Shown piece by piece: positions 17,110-26,157 of a DNA stretch of 31,543 bases. The position numbers and the translations under genes were made by a program. The notes beneath the pieces were generated by a model. The model was not told where the DNA came from. It searched no databases and was given only the letters and a program-made list of their open reading frames with translations. Within the stretch, counting starts at the first letter, position 1. Each line of letters begins with the position of its first letter. Source of the stretch: Gammaproteobacteria bacterium UBA7376 (GTDB lineage Bacteria > Pseudomonadota > Gammaproteobacteria > Pseudomonadales > Azotimanducaceae); contig DKNY01000002.1 in NCBI GenBank assembly GCA_002470275.1, forward strand, positions 6,889 through 38,431, in the 5' to 3' direction.

Positions 17110-17478
17110 ATGCGACCCCCTGCTATATTGCACCCTATGAGACGAAAAACGATGTTGGCCGCTGGGCTGACGCTGGTATATCTCGCCGGATTCGGCCTGC
17201 CCTCGTTGCTGGCTCAGCCCAAGGACGCGGAAATGGAGCGTCGAATCAACGCCGGCCAAAAGCAGGCACTGGGGTATCGCCTGGACGGTAGGCGTGATCG
17301 CGTCACGCTACAGCAGGCCATCGACATTGCCATGGAGGAAAGCGGCGGGCGCGTGCTCTCCGCCACAACGCTGACGGAACAACGGGGCAACAGACACCGC
17401 ATACGCCTGCTGCTGGAAGAAGGGCGAGTGACCACGATGATTGTTGATGATCATGGTCGCATCATTGCGCCTCCCTGA
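17110..17478 (+). CDS. Exported PepSY-domain protein
   Basis: This is a 122-residue protein with an N-terminal signal or membrane segment (about 15-35) and a C-terminal PepSY-type domain (about 63-119), including VTLQQAIDIAMEESGG and the final MIVDDHGRII strand. PepSY proteins next to sensor kinases are common in gammaproteobacteria and are thought to modulate the sensor or a protease from the periplasm. ATG 17137 would give a shorter but still complete signal peptide; ATG 17110 has an AGGGGG run at 17092-17097. Its TGA is one base before the regulator's ATG, so the two are translated together. Confidence 0.8.
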   Translation: MRPPAILHPMRRKTMLAAGLTLVYLAGFGLPSLLAQPKDAEMERRINAGQKQALGYRLDGRRDRVTLQQAIDIAMEESGGRVLSATTLTEQRGNRHRIRLLLEEGRVTTMIVDDHGRIIAPP

Positions 17479-17479
17479 T

Positions 17480-18184
17480 ATGCGTACGCTGATCGTTGAG
17501 GATGAGGGGCTGCTTCGCCAGCAACTGGCTGAACACGTGAGCGGCTTGGGGCATGTGGTTGATCAAGCGGCGGACGGTGAAGAGGGGTTGTACTACGGCA
17601 CAGAATTCTCCTACGACTTGGCTATCGTTGACCTGGGTCTCCCAAAGCTGTCGGGTATTGATCTCATTGCCCAGTTAAGGACCAGGCATCGCGACTTCCC
17701 GATTATCGTGCTCACTGCACGAGACCACTGGCGGGACAAGGTTGAGGGTCTTGAAGCCGGGGCCGACGACTACCTAACGAAACCCTTTCAGCTTGAAGAG
17801 CTGACCGCGAGAATGAACGCCCTGATTCGGCGGGCCGCCGGTCATGCTTCCCCAACGATCGTGATTGGTGCGCTGACGCTCGATACCGTTGCTCAGGGGG
17901 CATACCTGGACGGACAGGAACTCACGCTGACCGCATTTGAATATAAGCTGCTCGCCTACCTGGTGGTGAACGCGCCTAGGGTGATCTCTAAGACCGAGCT
18001 GACGGATCATCTCTATGCTCAGGACTTTGATCGCGACAGCAACGTGCTGGAAGTCTTGGTGGGTCGGTTGCGTCGTAAGATGGCGCCCCACGAGTTGATC
18101 GTAACCGCTAGGGGGCGCGGCTATCATCTTCCTGCTGGGCAAGCGCCGACGGCGGGTCCGGGAGCGGAATCGGTTGACGGTTAG
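17480..18184 (+). CDS. phoP: PhoP-like OmpR-family response regulator
   Basis: This is a 234-residue DNA-binding response regulator. The receiver domain (1-115) has acidic E7/D8, phospho-acceptor D51 (VDLGLP), T79 and K101 (LTKPF). The winged-helix OmpR domain (about 130-224) has LTAFEYKLLAYL and VLVGRLRRKM. Receiver motifs such as IVDLGLP, LTARDHWRDKVE and AGADDYLTKPF closely follow E. coli PhoP rather than generic OmpR. ATG 17480 is used because it gives the standard MRTLIVEDE start and follows the PepSY stop by one base. It overlaps the kinase gene by 11 bp. It probably regulates its own operon through the repeat at 16430-16446. Confidence 0.9.
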   Translation: MRTLIVEDEGLLRQQLAEHVSGLGHVVDQAADGEEGLYYGTEFSYDLAIVDLGLPKLSGIDLIAQLRTRHRDFPIIVLTARDHWRDKVEGLEAGADDYLTKPFQLEELTARMNALIRRAAGHASPTIVIGALTLDTVAQGAYLDGQELTLTAFEYKLLAYLVVNAPRVISKTELTDHLYAQDFDRDSNVLEVLVGRLRRKMAPHELIVTARGRGYHLPAGQAPTAGPGAESVDG

Positions 18185-19586
18185 TCAGCCTGAATACCCA
18201 ACGCCCTCATCGATTCAGCGCCGTCTGAGTCTGACGACTGGCTTGGTTTTGATTTTCTTTCTTGGCTTGGTCGGACTGGTGCTGGATCAGGCGTTTCGCT
18301 CAAGCACCATTCGCGGTGCCGAGGAGCAGCTAAAGCTTCTCACCTACTCGTTGATGGGTGCGGCGGAGGAGGAGGGCGGCACTCTTGTCTTTGCTAAGGA
18401 CCTTTTTCAGCCTCGGTTAAACCAACCCGCTTCTGGTCTCTACGCGGTGGTGATGGATGATCTGGGCACTCTGCTATGGCAGTCCCCGTCGCTACAGGCG
18501 ATGCCGCCTGAGTCGGCATTGGCCTTGGTCGTCCAGCTCACGTCGGCGAATAAGCTGGCCGCGACGGAGGCCGCAGGCGTGTTTTACTTCGCCCAGATTG
18601 ATGAACCCCAGCCGCTCTTTGGCCTCAGCTATACGGTGACTTGGGAGGGGCTGGAGGCCGACGTGGTCACCTTCCACAGCCTAACTGCCCAGGCCCCCTT
18701 CCTGGAGACGATCAATGCTTTTCGCCAAAACGTCTGGGTTGGCTTTGGGCTGTTGACCATTGTGATCAGCATAAGTCAGGCGGCGGCGCTGGGGTGGGGC
18801 CTGCGCCCATTACGTCTCATGCAGCAAGAAGTGAGGGAGCTGGAGGCAGGACGCCGGGGGCGTCTGACCCAAGAGCAGCCAAAGGAACTGGTGGGCTTGG
18901 TGGACAGTCTCCAACGTTATATCGAACATGAGCACCGTCTACGTCAGCGGCACCGGCAGGCGCTGGATAATTTGGCCCACAGTCTCAAGACGCCCTTGGC
19001 CATTCTGCGTAACGCGCTATCTGCCTCGGAGGATGCTCAAGCGGCCAAGGGGCCAGCACTGCGCGACCAGGTAGACTTGATGGATGGCATCATCACCCAC
19101 CAGCTGCGACGGCTCAGTACCGGGACAGCTTCGGCGCCAATTGGACAAAGAACCCAGATAGCGCCGTTGTTAACACGTTTGGTCAACGCGCTTCAGGTGG
19201 CTTATCCAGATCGCGTATTTGAAACGAACCTGGATGACCAGGCGGGTTCGCGAATGCACGCCGATGACCTGTACGAAATTTTTGGCAATATATTGGATAA
19301 CGCCTGTAAGTATGGTCGCCAGAAAGTCCAGATTCAGCTGTCTCGCAGCGGCGATGCTGAAAGTGAGCGGCGGGTGGTGGTTTGCCTCGAAGACGACGGT
19401 CCGGGTATTCCTGAGGAGGCGGTGAACTTGGTGGCCATTCGAGGCCAGCGCCTGGATACCCAACTTCCGGGCCAAGGCATCGGCCTCGCCGTCGCGATTG
19501 AACTGCTCGCAGGTTCTGGGGGCGAACTGGAGGTGGGGCGGAGTGTGCTTGGCGGTGCTAGGCTGATTGTTACCCTGCCCGACTAG
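18174..19586 (+). CDS. phoQ: PhoQ-like sensor histidine kinase
   Basis: This is a 470-residue inner-membrane kinase: TM1 at ~19-39, a periplasmic sensor of about 145 residues, TM2 at ~186-208 and a HAMP-like linker. The dimerisation H-box LDNLAHSLKTPLA has H269, followed by N-box GNILDN (N372, N376), G1 DDGPG (407-411) and G2 GQGIGL (433-438). The H-box HSLKTPLA is the PhoQ form. The sensor lacks the long acidic Asp/Glu run that binds Mg2+ in enteric PhoQ, so the signal may differ. The start is TTG 18174 with GGAG at 18161-18164; no in-frame ATG lies near. Its TAG shares CTAG with the convergent DUF349 gene. Confidence 0.88.
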   Translation: MTVSQPEYPTPSSIQRRLSLTTGLVLIFFLGLVGLVLDQAFRSSTIRGAEEQLKLLTYSLMGAAEEEGGTLVFAKDLFQPRLNQPASGLYAVVMDDLGTLLWQSPSLQAMPPESALALVVQLTSANKLAATEAAGVFYFAQIDEPQPLFGLSYTVTWEGLEADVVTFHSLTAQAPFLETINAFRQNVWVGFGLLTIVISISQAAALGWGLRPLRLMQQEVRELEAGRRGRLTQEQPKELVGLVDSLQRYIEHEHRLRQRHRQALDNLAHSLKTPLAILRNALSASEDAQAAKGPALRDQVDLMDGIITHQLRRLSTGTASAPIGQRTQIAPLLTRLVNALQVAYPDRVFETNLDDQAGSRMHADDLYEIFGNILDNACKYGRQKVQIQLSRSGDAESERRVVVCLEDDGPGIPEEAVNLVAIRGQRLDTQLPGQGIGLAVAIELLAGSGGELEVGRSVLGGARLIVTLPD

Positions 19587-22357
19587 TCCAGCCTTTGCTC
19601 CAGCGCATAGAAAAAGCGGTCGCGTAGCGGATCCGCCTCTGCATGCTTTGGTCCTCGGCGGCACCAGCGCTGTATGAGGTCGTCGTTGGATACCAGCTGC
19701 ATATTGCGCTGCCCCGCATTCATTAGGTCCACCTGTAGGCGCATTCGAAAGTCTTGGTCTGCTTCAGGGCTGGCCAAATCAGACGCGATTTCCGCCTCGA
19801 TGACCAGGCGGCGGAGCGCATCAAGGGACGCGTCGTCGGTGCGCTGACTAAAGATGCCGTGAGGTGGTTCAATAGGAGTGCCATCCTGCTCTGCCTGGCT
19901 CACCAAACGATCCCACTCGGCCCACTGCTGTAACTTTGCGACCTTTTTGTGCTGCGCTATCGCAGCCAGGTGATCGCTGAGCTGCTCTCTGTAAGCCTTG
20001 AGCGTTCCCCGCTGTGCAGTGGTCAGGCGAACCTGCGACCCAAGCGTCTCTAGCTCTACAAGATCACGCCGATACTGGTTCGAGTCGGTGACATTGGGGG
20101 AAAAGTTGGCCAGCGCATCGCTGAACGTGGTTTCGCGCTGTTTTACCTCTGCCGCCTCCGCATCTCTAGACGCGCCCAGGCGTTCGAATACGCCATCACA
20201 GGCTTGGCGAAATTTCTTCCAAAGGCGCTGATCTGGCCCCCTAGGCGTAGTGCCAATGGTTTTCCACTGCGCTTGGAGCCTTTTCGCCTGAGTGACTTGA
20301 TCGCCCACATCCTCCAGGGCCGCTAGCGCCTCAGCGGCACTGACCAGCTGCGCCTTGGCGTCAATATTTTTTTCCCAGCCCGCTCTCACATGCTGGTAGA
20401 GCGCATCGAGCAGCTGTTCAAACGTCTTTTCAACGGGCTTTAGCGCTTTGCGATCACAGGGGTGATAGCGCCGCCACTCCCCTCGGGCTTCACGCATGAT
20501 GCGCTCAGCTGCCTGCATATCTGTCTGGGTCCAGTCAGTTTCTTCAAGATAGGCCTTGAGCTGCTGACAGAGGTTTTTTCGCTGCTCCAGGTTCTTCTGT
20601 CGCTCCGCATCTTGCTCGGCAAAAAAAGTCTTGCAGACCTCAAAGGCACGCTCTGCTTGTTCGTCGAAGCGTATCTGAAGGTGCGCCTCCGACTTAGCGA
20701 CGGGTCCCAATTGCTGCCAGCTAGAGCGCAGCGCTCGGAGGCGATCTCTTTGTTCTTCCGCGTCTAGCGGCGTAGTCGCCAGCTCTGATACGGCTTCAAT
20801 CAGGCTTTCCCGCTTTGGTGAGGTTGCAAACTGTTGCCAGTCGGTCAGTTCCCCGAGTTCGGTGCTGAGGGCTGCAATCTTATTATCGAAACCTCGTCCA
20901 CCACGCCTCTGGGCCCTTCTTGCCTTGGCCAAATTACCAAGTGCCTTTTTGAATTCCCCCTGGTCAATTTGCTGACGAATGGCAGCCGTTAGCGCCTTGA
21001 GTTCTGCCCCGGCTTCCCCGGCGTTGTTTTGTAAAAGCTGAATTTTGTTTTCCACCGTCTTGATGTGGCTTAGCAGCTGCAGAAGGGCCTCAGGCGCAGC
21101 CTCGGACGCAGGCCAGGCTAGGTCTTGATGTGTGTCCTTGGCCTTTCTTAGCCAGCCTTCAAGCTGGCTGCGCTGGCGATCTGCGTTGCCATGTTCAGCA
21201 GCGGTGAATGGGGTGGGGTCCAGGTTATGCCAGTCTACGGCTAGGTACCTTTTCCAGGCGGCGCCCAGCCCCCCGGCGCGATTCGTCCTTTGTTCAAATT
21301 TTTCGAACAGATCGGCCTTAGGGTCATAGTCTCGAAGCCCCGCTGACCAGGCGGCATGCAACGCAGACAGGCGCTGACTTGCCGCATCTAGCCAGGCCAG
21401 ATCGCTGGGTACGCTGTCGCTTAGGTCGTGTAGTAGGCGGTCTAGTTCATCGAGAATCCGGGGGAAGGGGTCGTCAGACGCCGAGGGAATAGACAAGTCG
21501 GCGTCACTCAGCGGAGACGGTCCTGGTTCAAATATTGAGTCAAGGGCCACCCGTTCGCCCAGCTGGGCTTGGCAAGTGTCTACGCTTGCTACGAGCTTGT
21601 CCCGCTTGGCTTGCTGCTGTGACCTCTTCTTGCGATGAATGATCAACGCCTCGATATCCCGTGGCTCCGAAAGAAGGCTCTTTCTCAGGGTCGCATCCAG
21701 CTGTTCCAGTGCGTCCATTGCGGAAACGAGCTCCTTCTTCAGACCACGAACGTCTTCAAGGCGCTGTCGTGCGAGCCGATTCGTTGTTTTGTCGTGACCG
21801 CGGGAGCATTTCTCCAGCGTGGCCAAGCCTTCTTCCCGCCTGAGCAGGGGGTGAGCGAGCAGGGCCGCCTGCTGGTCCTCGTTTGCCCTCAGATACAGTT
21901 GGGAGAGCTGCTCAGCACCGGTCGCCAGCTGCATCAGCTCGGGGATATCCGCCTCTGATGCCCGTTCAAACCTGGCCTCAATAACCAGCGGATGACGATT
22001 TGCCGGATGATCTACATTGAAGGGTAAGCAGGCGCATAGCCGAGCCGCTGCAGCCTGCCTCAGCGCTTGGCATTCAAGCAAGGGGAGCAGGTCGGCGGCA
22101 TCGTCAATAAGCGTGATGCAGTAGGTGACCAGACGAAGCCGGGCGGGATGTTCGGTCAGCGCGATATCGCCTTGAGCTGAGTTTACGATGCTGACAAGGG
22201 CTTCCCTAAACGTCGCCATCTCTTCAGCGGCATAGGTTTCTCGCTCTTTGGCAATACCCTGGACCAATGCCAGTTTTTCGTGGTGCTGGTCTTCTCCAAG
22301 ATTCAGCAGACGCGTCAAAGCGTCCTGTTTGCCGATGTTTAACCACTTACCCAGCAT
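19583..22357 (-). CDS. Large DUF349-repeat, coiled-coil-rich protein
   Basis: This 924-residue cytoplasmic protein has no signal peptide or membrane segment and is rich in Gln, Ala, Glu and Leu with long predicted helices. DUF349-type repeats (helical units with W-x-x-I/L-G-P/T and W-R-R/K-K-F) are visible in the C-terminal half, e.g. WQQLGPVAKSE, WRRYHPCDRKA and WKTIGTTPRG. The molecular role of such proteins in proteobacteria is not established. It is the last gene of a minus-strand unit after the CDGSH gene (3-bp gap) and ends convergently on phoQ with a shared CTAG. Confidence 0.85.
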   Translation of the reverse strand: MLGKWLNIGKQDALTRLLNLGEDQHHEKLALVQGIAKERETYAAEEMATFREALVSIVNSAQGDIALTEHPARLRLVTYCITLIDDAADLLPLLECQALRQAAAARLCACLPFNVDHPANRHPLVIEARFERASEADIPELMQLATGAEQLSQLYLRANEDQQAALLAHPLLRREEGLATLEKCSRGHDKTTNRLARQRLEDVRGLKKELVSAMDALEQLDATLRKSLLSEPRDIEALIIHRKKRSQQQAKRDKLVASVDTCQAQLGERVALDSIFEPGPSPLSDADLSIPSASDDPFPRILDELDRLLHDLSDSVPSDLAWLDAASQRLSALHAAWSAGLRDYDPKADLFEKFEQRTNRAGGLGAAWKRYLAVDWHNLDPTPFTAAEHGNADRQRSQLEGWLRKAKDTHQDLAWPASEAAPEALLQLLSHIKTVENKIQLLQNNAGEAGAELKALTAAIRQQIDQGEFKKALGNLAKARRAQRRGGRGFDNKIAALSTELGELTDWQQFATSPKRESLIEAVSELATTPLDAEEQRDRLRALRSSWQQLGPVAKSEAHLQIRFDEQAERAFEVCKTFFAEQDAERQKNLEQRKNLCQQLKAYLEETDWTQTDMQAAERIMREARGEWRRYHPCDRKALKPVEKTFEQLLDALYQHVRAGWEKNIDAKAQLVSAAEALAALEDVGDQVTQAKRLQAQWKTIGTTPRGPDQRLWKKFRQACDGVFERLGASRDAEAAEVKQRETTFSDALANFSPNVTDSNQYRRDLVELETLGSQVRLTTAQRGTLKAYREQLSDHLAAIAQHKKVAKLQQWAEWDRLVSQAEQDGTPIEPPHGIFSQRTDDASLDALRRLVIEAEIASDLASPEADQDFRMRLQVDLMNAGQRNMQLVSNDDLIQRWCRRGPKHAEADPLRDRFFYALEQRLD

Positions 22358-22360
22358 GGA

Positions 22361-22609
22361 TTAGCCCTGGCTCAGCCCGTTGTGACTGCCATCGCAAAGC
22401 GGCGCTGCCTTGCTGTGTTTGCAGCCACAGAAATAGGCAGTCTTGGTTTCGGATGCCGTATAGGTATGGGGTAGAAAGTCGGTGCCCTCATGGGAACCAT
22501 CACAAAAGGGCTGCCGTTGGCTGCGTCCGCAAGTACACCAGAAGTATTTTTTCCCTGCGCTGACGTCCACCGGATACGGACTGGTTTGAACGATGATTGG
22601 CTCCGACAT
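22361..22609 (-). CDS. Double-CDGSH iron-sulfur protein
   Basis: This is an 82-residue protein with two tandem zf-CDGSH motifs: C25-x-C27...C36-D-G-S-H40 and C61-x-C63...C72-D-G-S-H76. Each should bind a 2Fe-2S cluster through three Cys and one His, as in mitoNEET-like proteins. A role in redox sensing or cluster transfer is family-level knowledge; the partner is unknown. ATG 22609 gives the usual short N terminus; the frame extends to 22681 but overlaps the crotonase stop. It lies between the crotonase and DUF349 genes on the same strand. Confidence 0.9.
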   Translation of the reverse strand: MSEPIIVQTSPYPVDVSAGKKYFWCTCGRSQRQPFCDGSHEGTDFLPHTYTASETKTAYFCGCKHSKAAPLCDGSHNGLSQG

Positions 22610-22656
22610 GATGCTCTTGGGTGCTCCGTTAGTTAGGTCATGAGATCTTAGCGATA

Positions 22657-23514
22657 CTAGGAAAAGTGCTCCTCTTCCCACCAGGGGAAGTAGGGCGGCA
22701 TGTCCTTAGAAACCTGATTGGGAAATACTGCTCCACGCTTTTCAAGAAAGGATGAAACACCCTCCTGGGCATCATCGGACTTGCCCCGATAGTAGACGCC
22801 TCGCGAGTCTATGGCGTGGGCCTCCATGGGATGATCGGCGCCGAGCATTCTCCACATCATATGGCGAGTGAGGGTGACGGAAACGGGTGCCGTATGATCT
22901 CGAATCTCGCAGGCGATGGCGCGCGCGGCCGGCATCAGGTCTTCGGGTTCATGCAGGCTTCTGACCAGTCCACCAGCTAGGGCTTCCTGGGCGGGAAAGA
23001 CTTTGCCGGAGTAACACCACTCCAGGGCCTTACTGATGCCGACGATCCGAGGCAGGAAGTAGCTTGAACAGGCCTCTGGAACGATGCCGCGGCGAGCGAA
23101 GACAAAGCCGAATCGGGCAGGGGTGGAGGCAAGGCGGATATCCATAGCCAGGGTCATGGTGACGCCGATGCCAACGGCAGCCCCATTGATCGCAGCGATA
23201 GCCGGTTTGTTGAGCTCGAAGAGGCGTAGGGTCAGGCGTCCGCCGCCGTCCCTGTTTAGGCTGCTGGGTCGATCTTCGCGCGCATCGGAATTGAAGGTGT
23301 CGGCGCCTCGAGAGAGGTCCGCACCGGCGCAGTACGCCTTTCCGGCACCGGTAAAAATAATCGCCTTAACATCATCATCTGCGTCGGCACGGTCGCAGGC
23401 ATCCAGCAGTTCGTTCAGCATGTCACCATTGAATGCGTTGAGTACCGAAGGCCTATTCAGCGTTATGGTCAAGATGCTGTCTTCAACCTCGTAATCAATC
23501 GTGCTGTAACTCAT
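22657..23514 (-). CDS. Crotonase (enoyl-CoA hydratase/isomerase family)
   Basis: This is a 285-residue CoA-thioester enzyme of the crotonase fold. Oxyanion-hole blocks CAGADL (62-67) and NGAAVGIG (110-117) are present, with a Glu at E147 (GIVPEACSS) matching the second catalytic Glu of rat hydratase. The first catalytic Glu position carries no Glu (GVTMTLA), so an isomerase or other crotonase reaction is as likely as hydration. ATG 23514 is chosen for its GGGGAGAG ribosome site; the frame runs on to 23583 without family residues. It is divergent from the acyl-CoA dehydrogenase pair, suggesting a shared beta-oxidation-type pathway. Confidence 0.9.
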   Translation of the reverse strand: MSYSTIDYEVEDSILTITLNRPSVLNAFNGDMLNELLDACDRADADDDVKAIIFTGAGKAYCAGADLSRGADTFNSDAREDRPSSLNRDGGGRLTLRLFELNKPAIAAINGAAVGIGVTMTLAMDIRLASTPARFGFVFARRGIVPEACSSYFLPRIVGISKALEWCYSGKVFPAQEALAGGLVRSLHEPEDLMPAARAIACEIRDHTAPVSVTLTRHMMWRMLGADHPMEAHAIDSRGVYYRGKSDDAQEGVSSFLEKRGAVFPNQVSKDMPPYFPWWEEEHFS

Positions 23515-23687
23515 GGTCTCTCCCCAAGCTTGTTCCAGACCGCTATGGTGCCAACGCCGTGACCTTTTATCCATCCCCGTCAAGTTTAGGGTCGACCTAA
23601 CGTTGATAGCCGAGAGGAATCAAAAAACACCCTGATCCCGGTCAGTTGGCGTAGCAATAGGCGGAAATTTTTAGTATCACTCTGCCC

Positions 23688-24905
23688 ATGCCCGAGACGC
23701 CTATCAATTCCGAAACATCGCGGTCGCTTCACAAGGAGCGAGTGCAGCGCTTTGTTGAGGCGCACTGGTCGAATGCACATCACGCCAGACCCGGGCTTTA
23801 TACCCTGGCCTTGGAGAATTGGCTGCGGGCCCTCGTCGATGAGGGTTGGGCGGTATCCCACCTGCCTGTCTCGTTTGGCGGTCTTGGTTGGGACGCTGAA
23901 CAAGTCTATTGTCTGCAGTCCCTTTGCCAGGCGGAGGGATGTCCCGGATTCCTGACGATCGCGACGGAAAAGGTGGCCCCGTTGCTACTGCATGCTGGCA
24001 CGGCGGATCAGCGGCAGCGTCACCTGCCGGGCATCGCCGCAGCGCCGACCAGTTGGATGTATGCAATCTACGATAGCTTGGGTCCTGAGCATGCACCGCA
24101 AAAGCCAGCCCGGCTGGATCAGGGCCAGGGCCGCCATGCGCACGGTTACCTCACTGGCGTCAAGATGGCGGAGGTGGATCATCCGGCATTCTTAGCTGGG
24201 CACCCCATGGCGCCGCGTATGCTGCTGTGTTTCGCGTTGGACGAAAACGATCAGCAGGTGATCTGCCTGGTGAATCTAGCCAACCTCGGTGTTCAGGTTG
24301 AACGCCCCAGTGGGCTATCTCGCAGCGTGCGGATTACCCTGTCCGGCGCCTTGGTTGAGGCAAATAACATTTTGCCCCTGCGAGGTGAAAGCTTGGCGCG
24401 CTCGCTCCAGCAGAGTAGTGAAACCCTGCCCGTGGCCGAGGGCTCGGGATTCGACTACCGATGTCAGCGTTTGCGTCGGTTCCTCGCTGATCAGCATGTC
24501 GACGAGGGCGATACGCTGGTTTCCGACCTCGATGCGCTGAGCGTGGAGGTCGCCGCGCTCAGCGGGATGGAACAACGGCTCCTGAACCCCGACCTGCCCA
24601 ACGTTATCTGGAGCGGACTCCGGGCTCTGTGTCAGATAAAGGTAGAGCAAGTGGCGCTGGAATTAGGGGCGTTACAACAGGCCTGCTTCGGGTATTATGC
24701 GCTGCTGGACGGCGGGTTTGTGGCGTTGGATAACGAAGGCGGCATCGGACCTCAGGATGAGTGGGCTTTTGATCGCACGCAGACGGCGCGTCTGGCTATG
24801 GCGCCCCTATCCACAGGGCACGCTGGGTTTGCTCTAAAAAACGTCCTGGTATCTGATTCGCTGACCTTACCGCCCCTATTGGCGGTCAAGGATCAAGACA
24901 GCTGA
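23688..24905 (+). CDS. Divergent acyl-CoA dehydrogenase-family protein (PimC-like, motifs lost)
   Basis: This 405-residue protein has the N-terminal helical region of a long acyl-CoA dehydrogenase subunit, as in PimC (GWAVSHLPVSFGGLGW, 53-68). The FAD/substrate loop that normally reads like WCQGFSEPGAGSDL is replaced around 122-135 (SWMYAIYDSLGPE), and the C-terminal GGSNEIQR block with the usual catalytic Glu is absent. It probably cannot act alone. The next gene, 34 bp on, is a PimD-like subunit; in mycobacterial steroid catabolism such paired subunits form heterotetramers with one active site per pair. The ATG 23688 start has no clear ribosome site. Confidence 0.78.
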   Translation: MPETPINSETSRSLHKERVQRFVEAHWSNAHHARPGLYTLALENWLRALVDEGWAVSHLPVSFGGLGWDAEQVYCLQSLCQAEGCPGFLTIATEKVAPLLLHAGTADQRQRHLPGIAAAPTSWMYAIYDSLGPEHAPQKPARLDQGQGRHAHGYLTGVKMAEVDHPAFLAGHPMAPRMLLCFALDENDQQVICLVNLANLGVQVERPSGLSRSVRITLSGALVEANNILPLRGESLARSLQQSSETLPVAEGSGFDYRCQRLRRFLADQHVDEGDTLVSDLDALSVEVAALSGMEQRLLNPDLPNVIWSGLRALCQIKVEQVALELGALQQACFGYYALLDGGFVALDNEGGIGPQDEWAFDRTQTARLAMAPLSTGHAGFALKNVLVSDSLTLPPLLAVKDQDS

Positions 24906-24939
24906 TTAGATTGGGGATGGAAACAAGGAGGGGTACGAG

Positions 24940-26070
24940 ATGGATTTTTCTTTTTCCCAAGAACAGAACATGCTTCAAGAAAGCATCGAGCGATTTGTTC
25001 AGAACGACTATGGCTTTGATGAGCGCCAGAAAAATGCTCATTCCGATCTCGGATTTAGCCAGGATCATTGGCAGACGTTTGCCGAGCTAGGATGGCTCGG
25101 CGTGCCTTTCGCGGAGTCGGACGGTGGTTTCGGTGGCGGTGCTGTGGAAGCCTCTTTGATGATGGAACAATTCGGCCGTGGCCTTGTTATCGAGCCCTTT
25201 CTGGCTACGGTAGTGCTGGCTGGCGGTGCGCTGAAGCATGGCGCTAGCGATGCGCTTAAGGCCCGTTATCTACCTGGCGTTATCGACGGGTCGCTGCACG
25301 GCGCACTCGCCTATGCAGAGCCACAGGCACGTTTCAACTTGGCGGACACCTGCACCACGGCAGCGGCCTCCGCAAATGGCTTTGTATTGAACGGGCAAAA
25401 GGCCGTGGTGCTGAACGGCCCTCGAGCGGACTTCCTGGTCATCAGCGCACGAACATCTGGGGAACAGCGTGATCGGACCGGCATCTCGCTATTTGTCGTG
25501 GACGCTAAGGCAGCTGGGGTGACGCGGCGAGACTTCCCGACGGTGGATGCTTTCCGGGCGTCAGAAATCACCCTGGAGAACGTGAGCGTCGACGCTGACA
25601 GCGTGGTTGGGGCGGTCGGAGAGGGCTATGAAATCCTGGAGCAGGTTATTGATGAGGCCATCGTATCGGTGGGTGCTGAGGCCGTTGGCTGTATGGAGAA
25701 GCTCTACAAGGAGACGGTGGAATACTGCAAGCAACGCGAGCAGTTTGGTCAGCCTATCGGCAAGTTCCAGGTACTCCAGCATCGAATGGTTGATATGTTT
25801 ATGGAGCATGAGCAGGCTAAGTCCCTGATGTTCATGGCCGCCATGCGCATGGATGAGGGTTATGGTCCCGATACAAAGAAGGCGGTGAGCGCCTTTAAAG
25901 TACAGGTTGGAAAGTCAGGTAAATTTGTCGGGCAAAGTGCGGTCCAGCTGCACGGCGGCATGGGCATGACAGAAGAACTCAGCGTCGGGCATTACTTCAA
26001 ACGGCTGACGATCATCGATACGCTGTTCGGAAATAGTGACTACCACCTTAAGCGATTTGGGGCACTTTAG
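24940..26070 (+). CDS. Acyl-CoA dehydrogenase, PimD-like small subunit
   Basis: This is a 376-residue flavoprotein subunit that would introduce a 2,3-double bond into an acyl-CoA. The FAD/substrate loop ALAYAEPQARFNL is at 122-134, REQFGQPIGKFQ sits in the C-terminal helical domain, and the end reads QLHGGMGMTEE then DTLFGNSDYH. At the medium-chain catalytic Glu position (YEGT) it has FGNS, so the base must be elsewhere or come from another site; this is usual for PimD-like proteins. AAGGAGG just before ATG 24940 is a strong ribosome site. With the preceding subunit it probably forms one enzyme. Confidence 0.88.
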   Translation: MDFSFSQEQNMLQESIERFVQNDYGFDERQKNAHSDLGFSQDHWQTFAELGWLGVPFAESDGGFGGGAVEASLMMEQFGRGLVIEPFLATVVLAGGALKHGASDALKARYLPGVIDGSLHGALAYAEPQARFNLADTCTTAAASANGFVLNGQKAVVLNGPRADFLVISARTSGEQRDRTGISLFVVDAKAAGVTRRDFPTVDAFRASEITLENVSVDADSVVGAVGEGYEILEQVIDEAIVSVGAEAVGCMEKLYKETVEYCKQREQFGQPIGKFQVLQHRMVDMFMEHEQAKSLMFMAAMRMDEGYGPDTKKAVSAFKVQVGKSGKFVGQSAVQLHGGMGMTEELSVGHYFKRLTIIDTLFGNSDYHLKRFGAL

Positions 26071-26157
26071 ATGCTCTGGCGAAGACGCTCGAATGGTCGC
26101 CAATAACGGATAACGTTGTGAGGACCCAATGAAGGACCGGGATAGGGATGCAGGCTG

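Noticed and set aside
23586..23600. Inverted repeat TTAGG-N5-CCTAA between the crotonase and acyl-CoA dehydrogenase genes
   Set aside because: Five-bp arms are too short to support an operator without conservation data.
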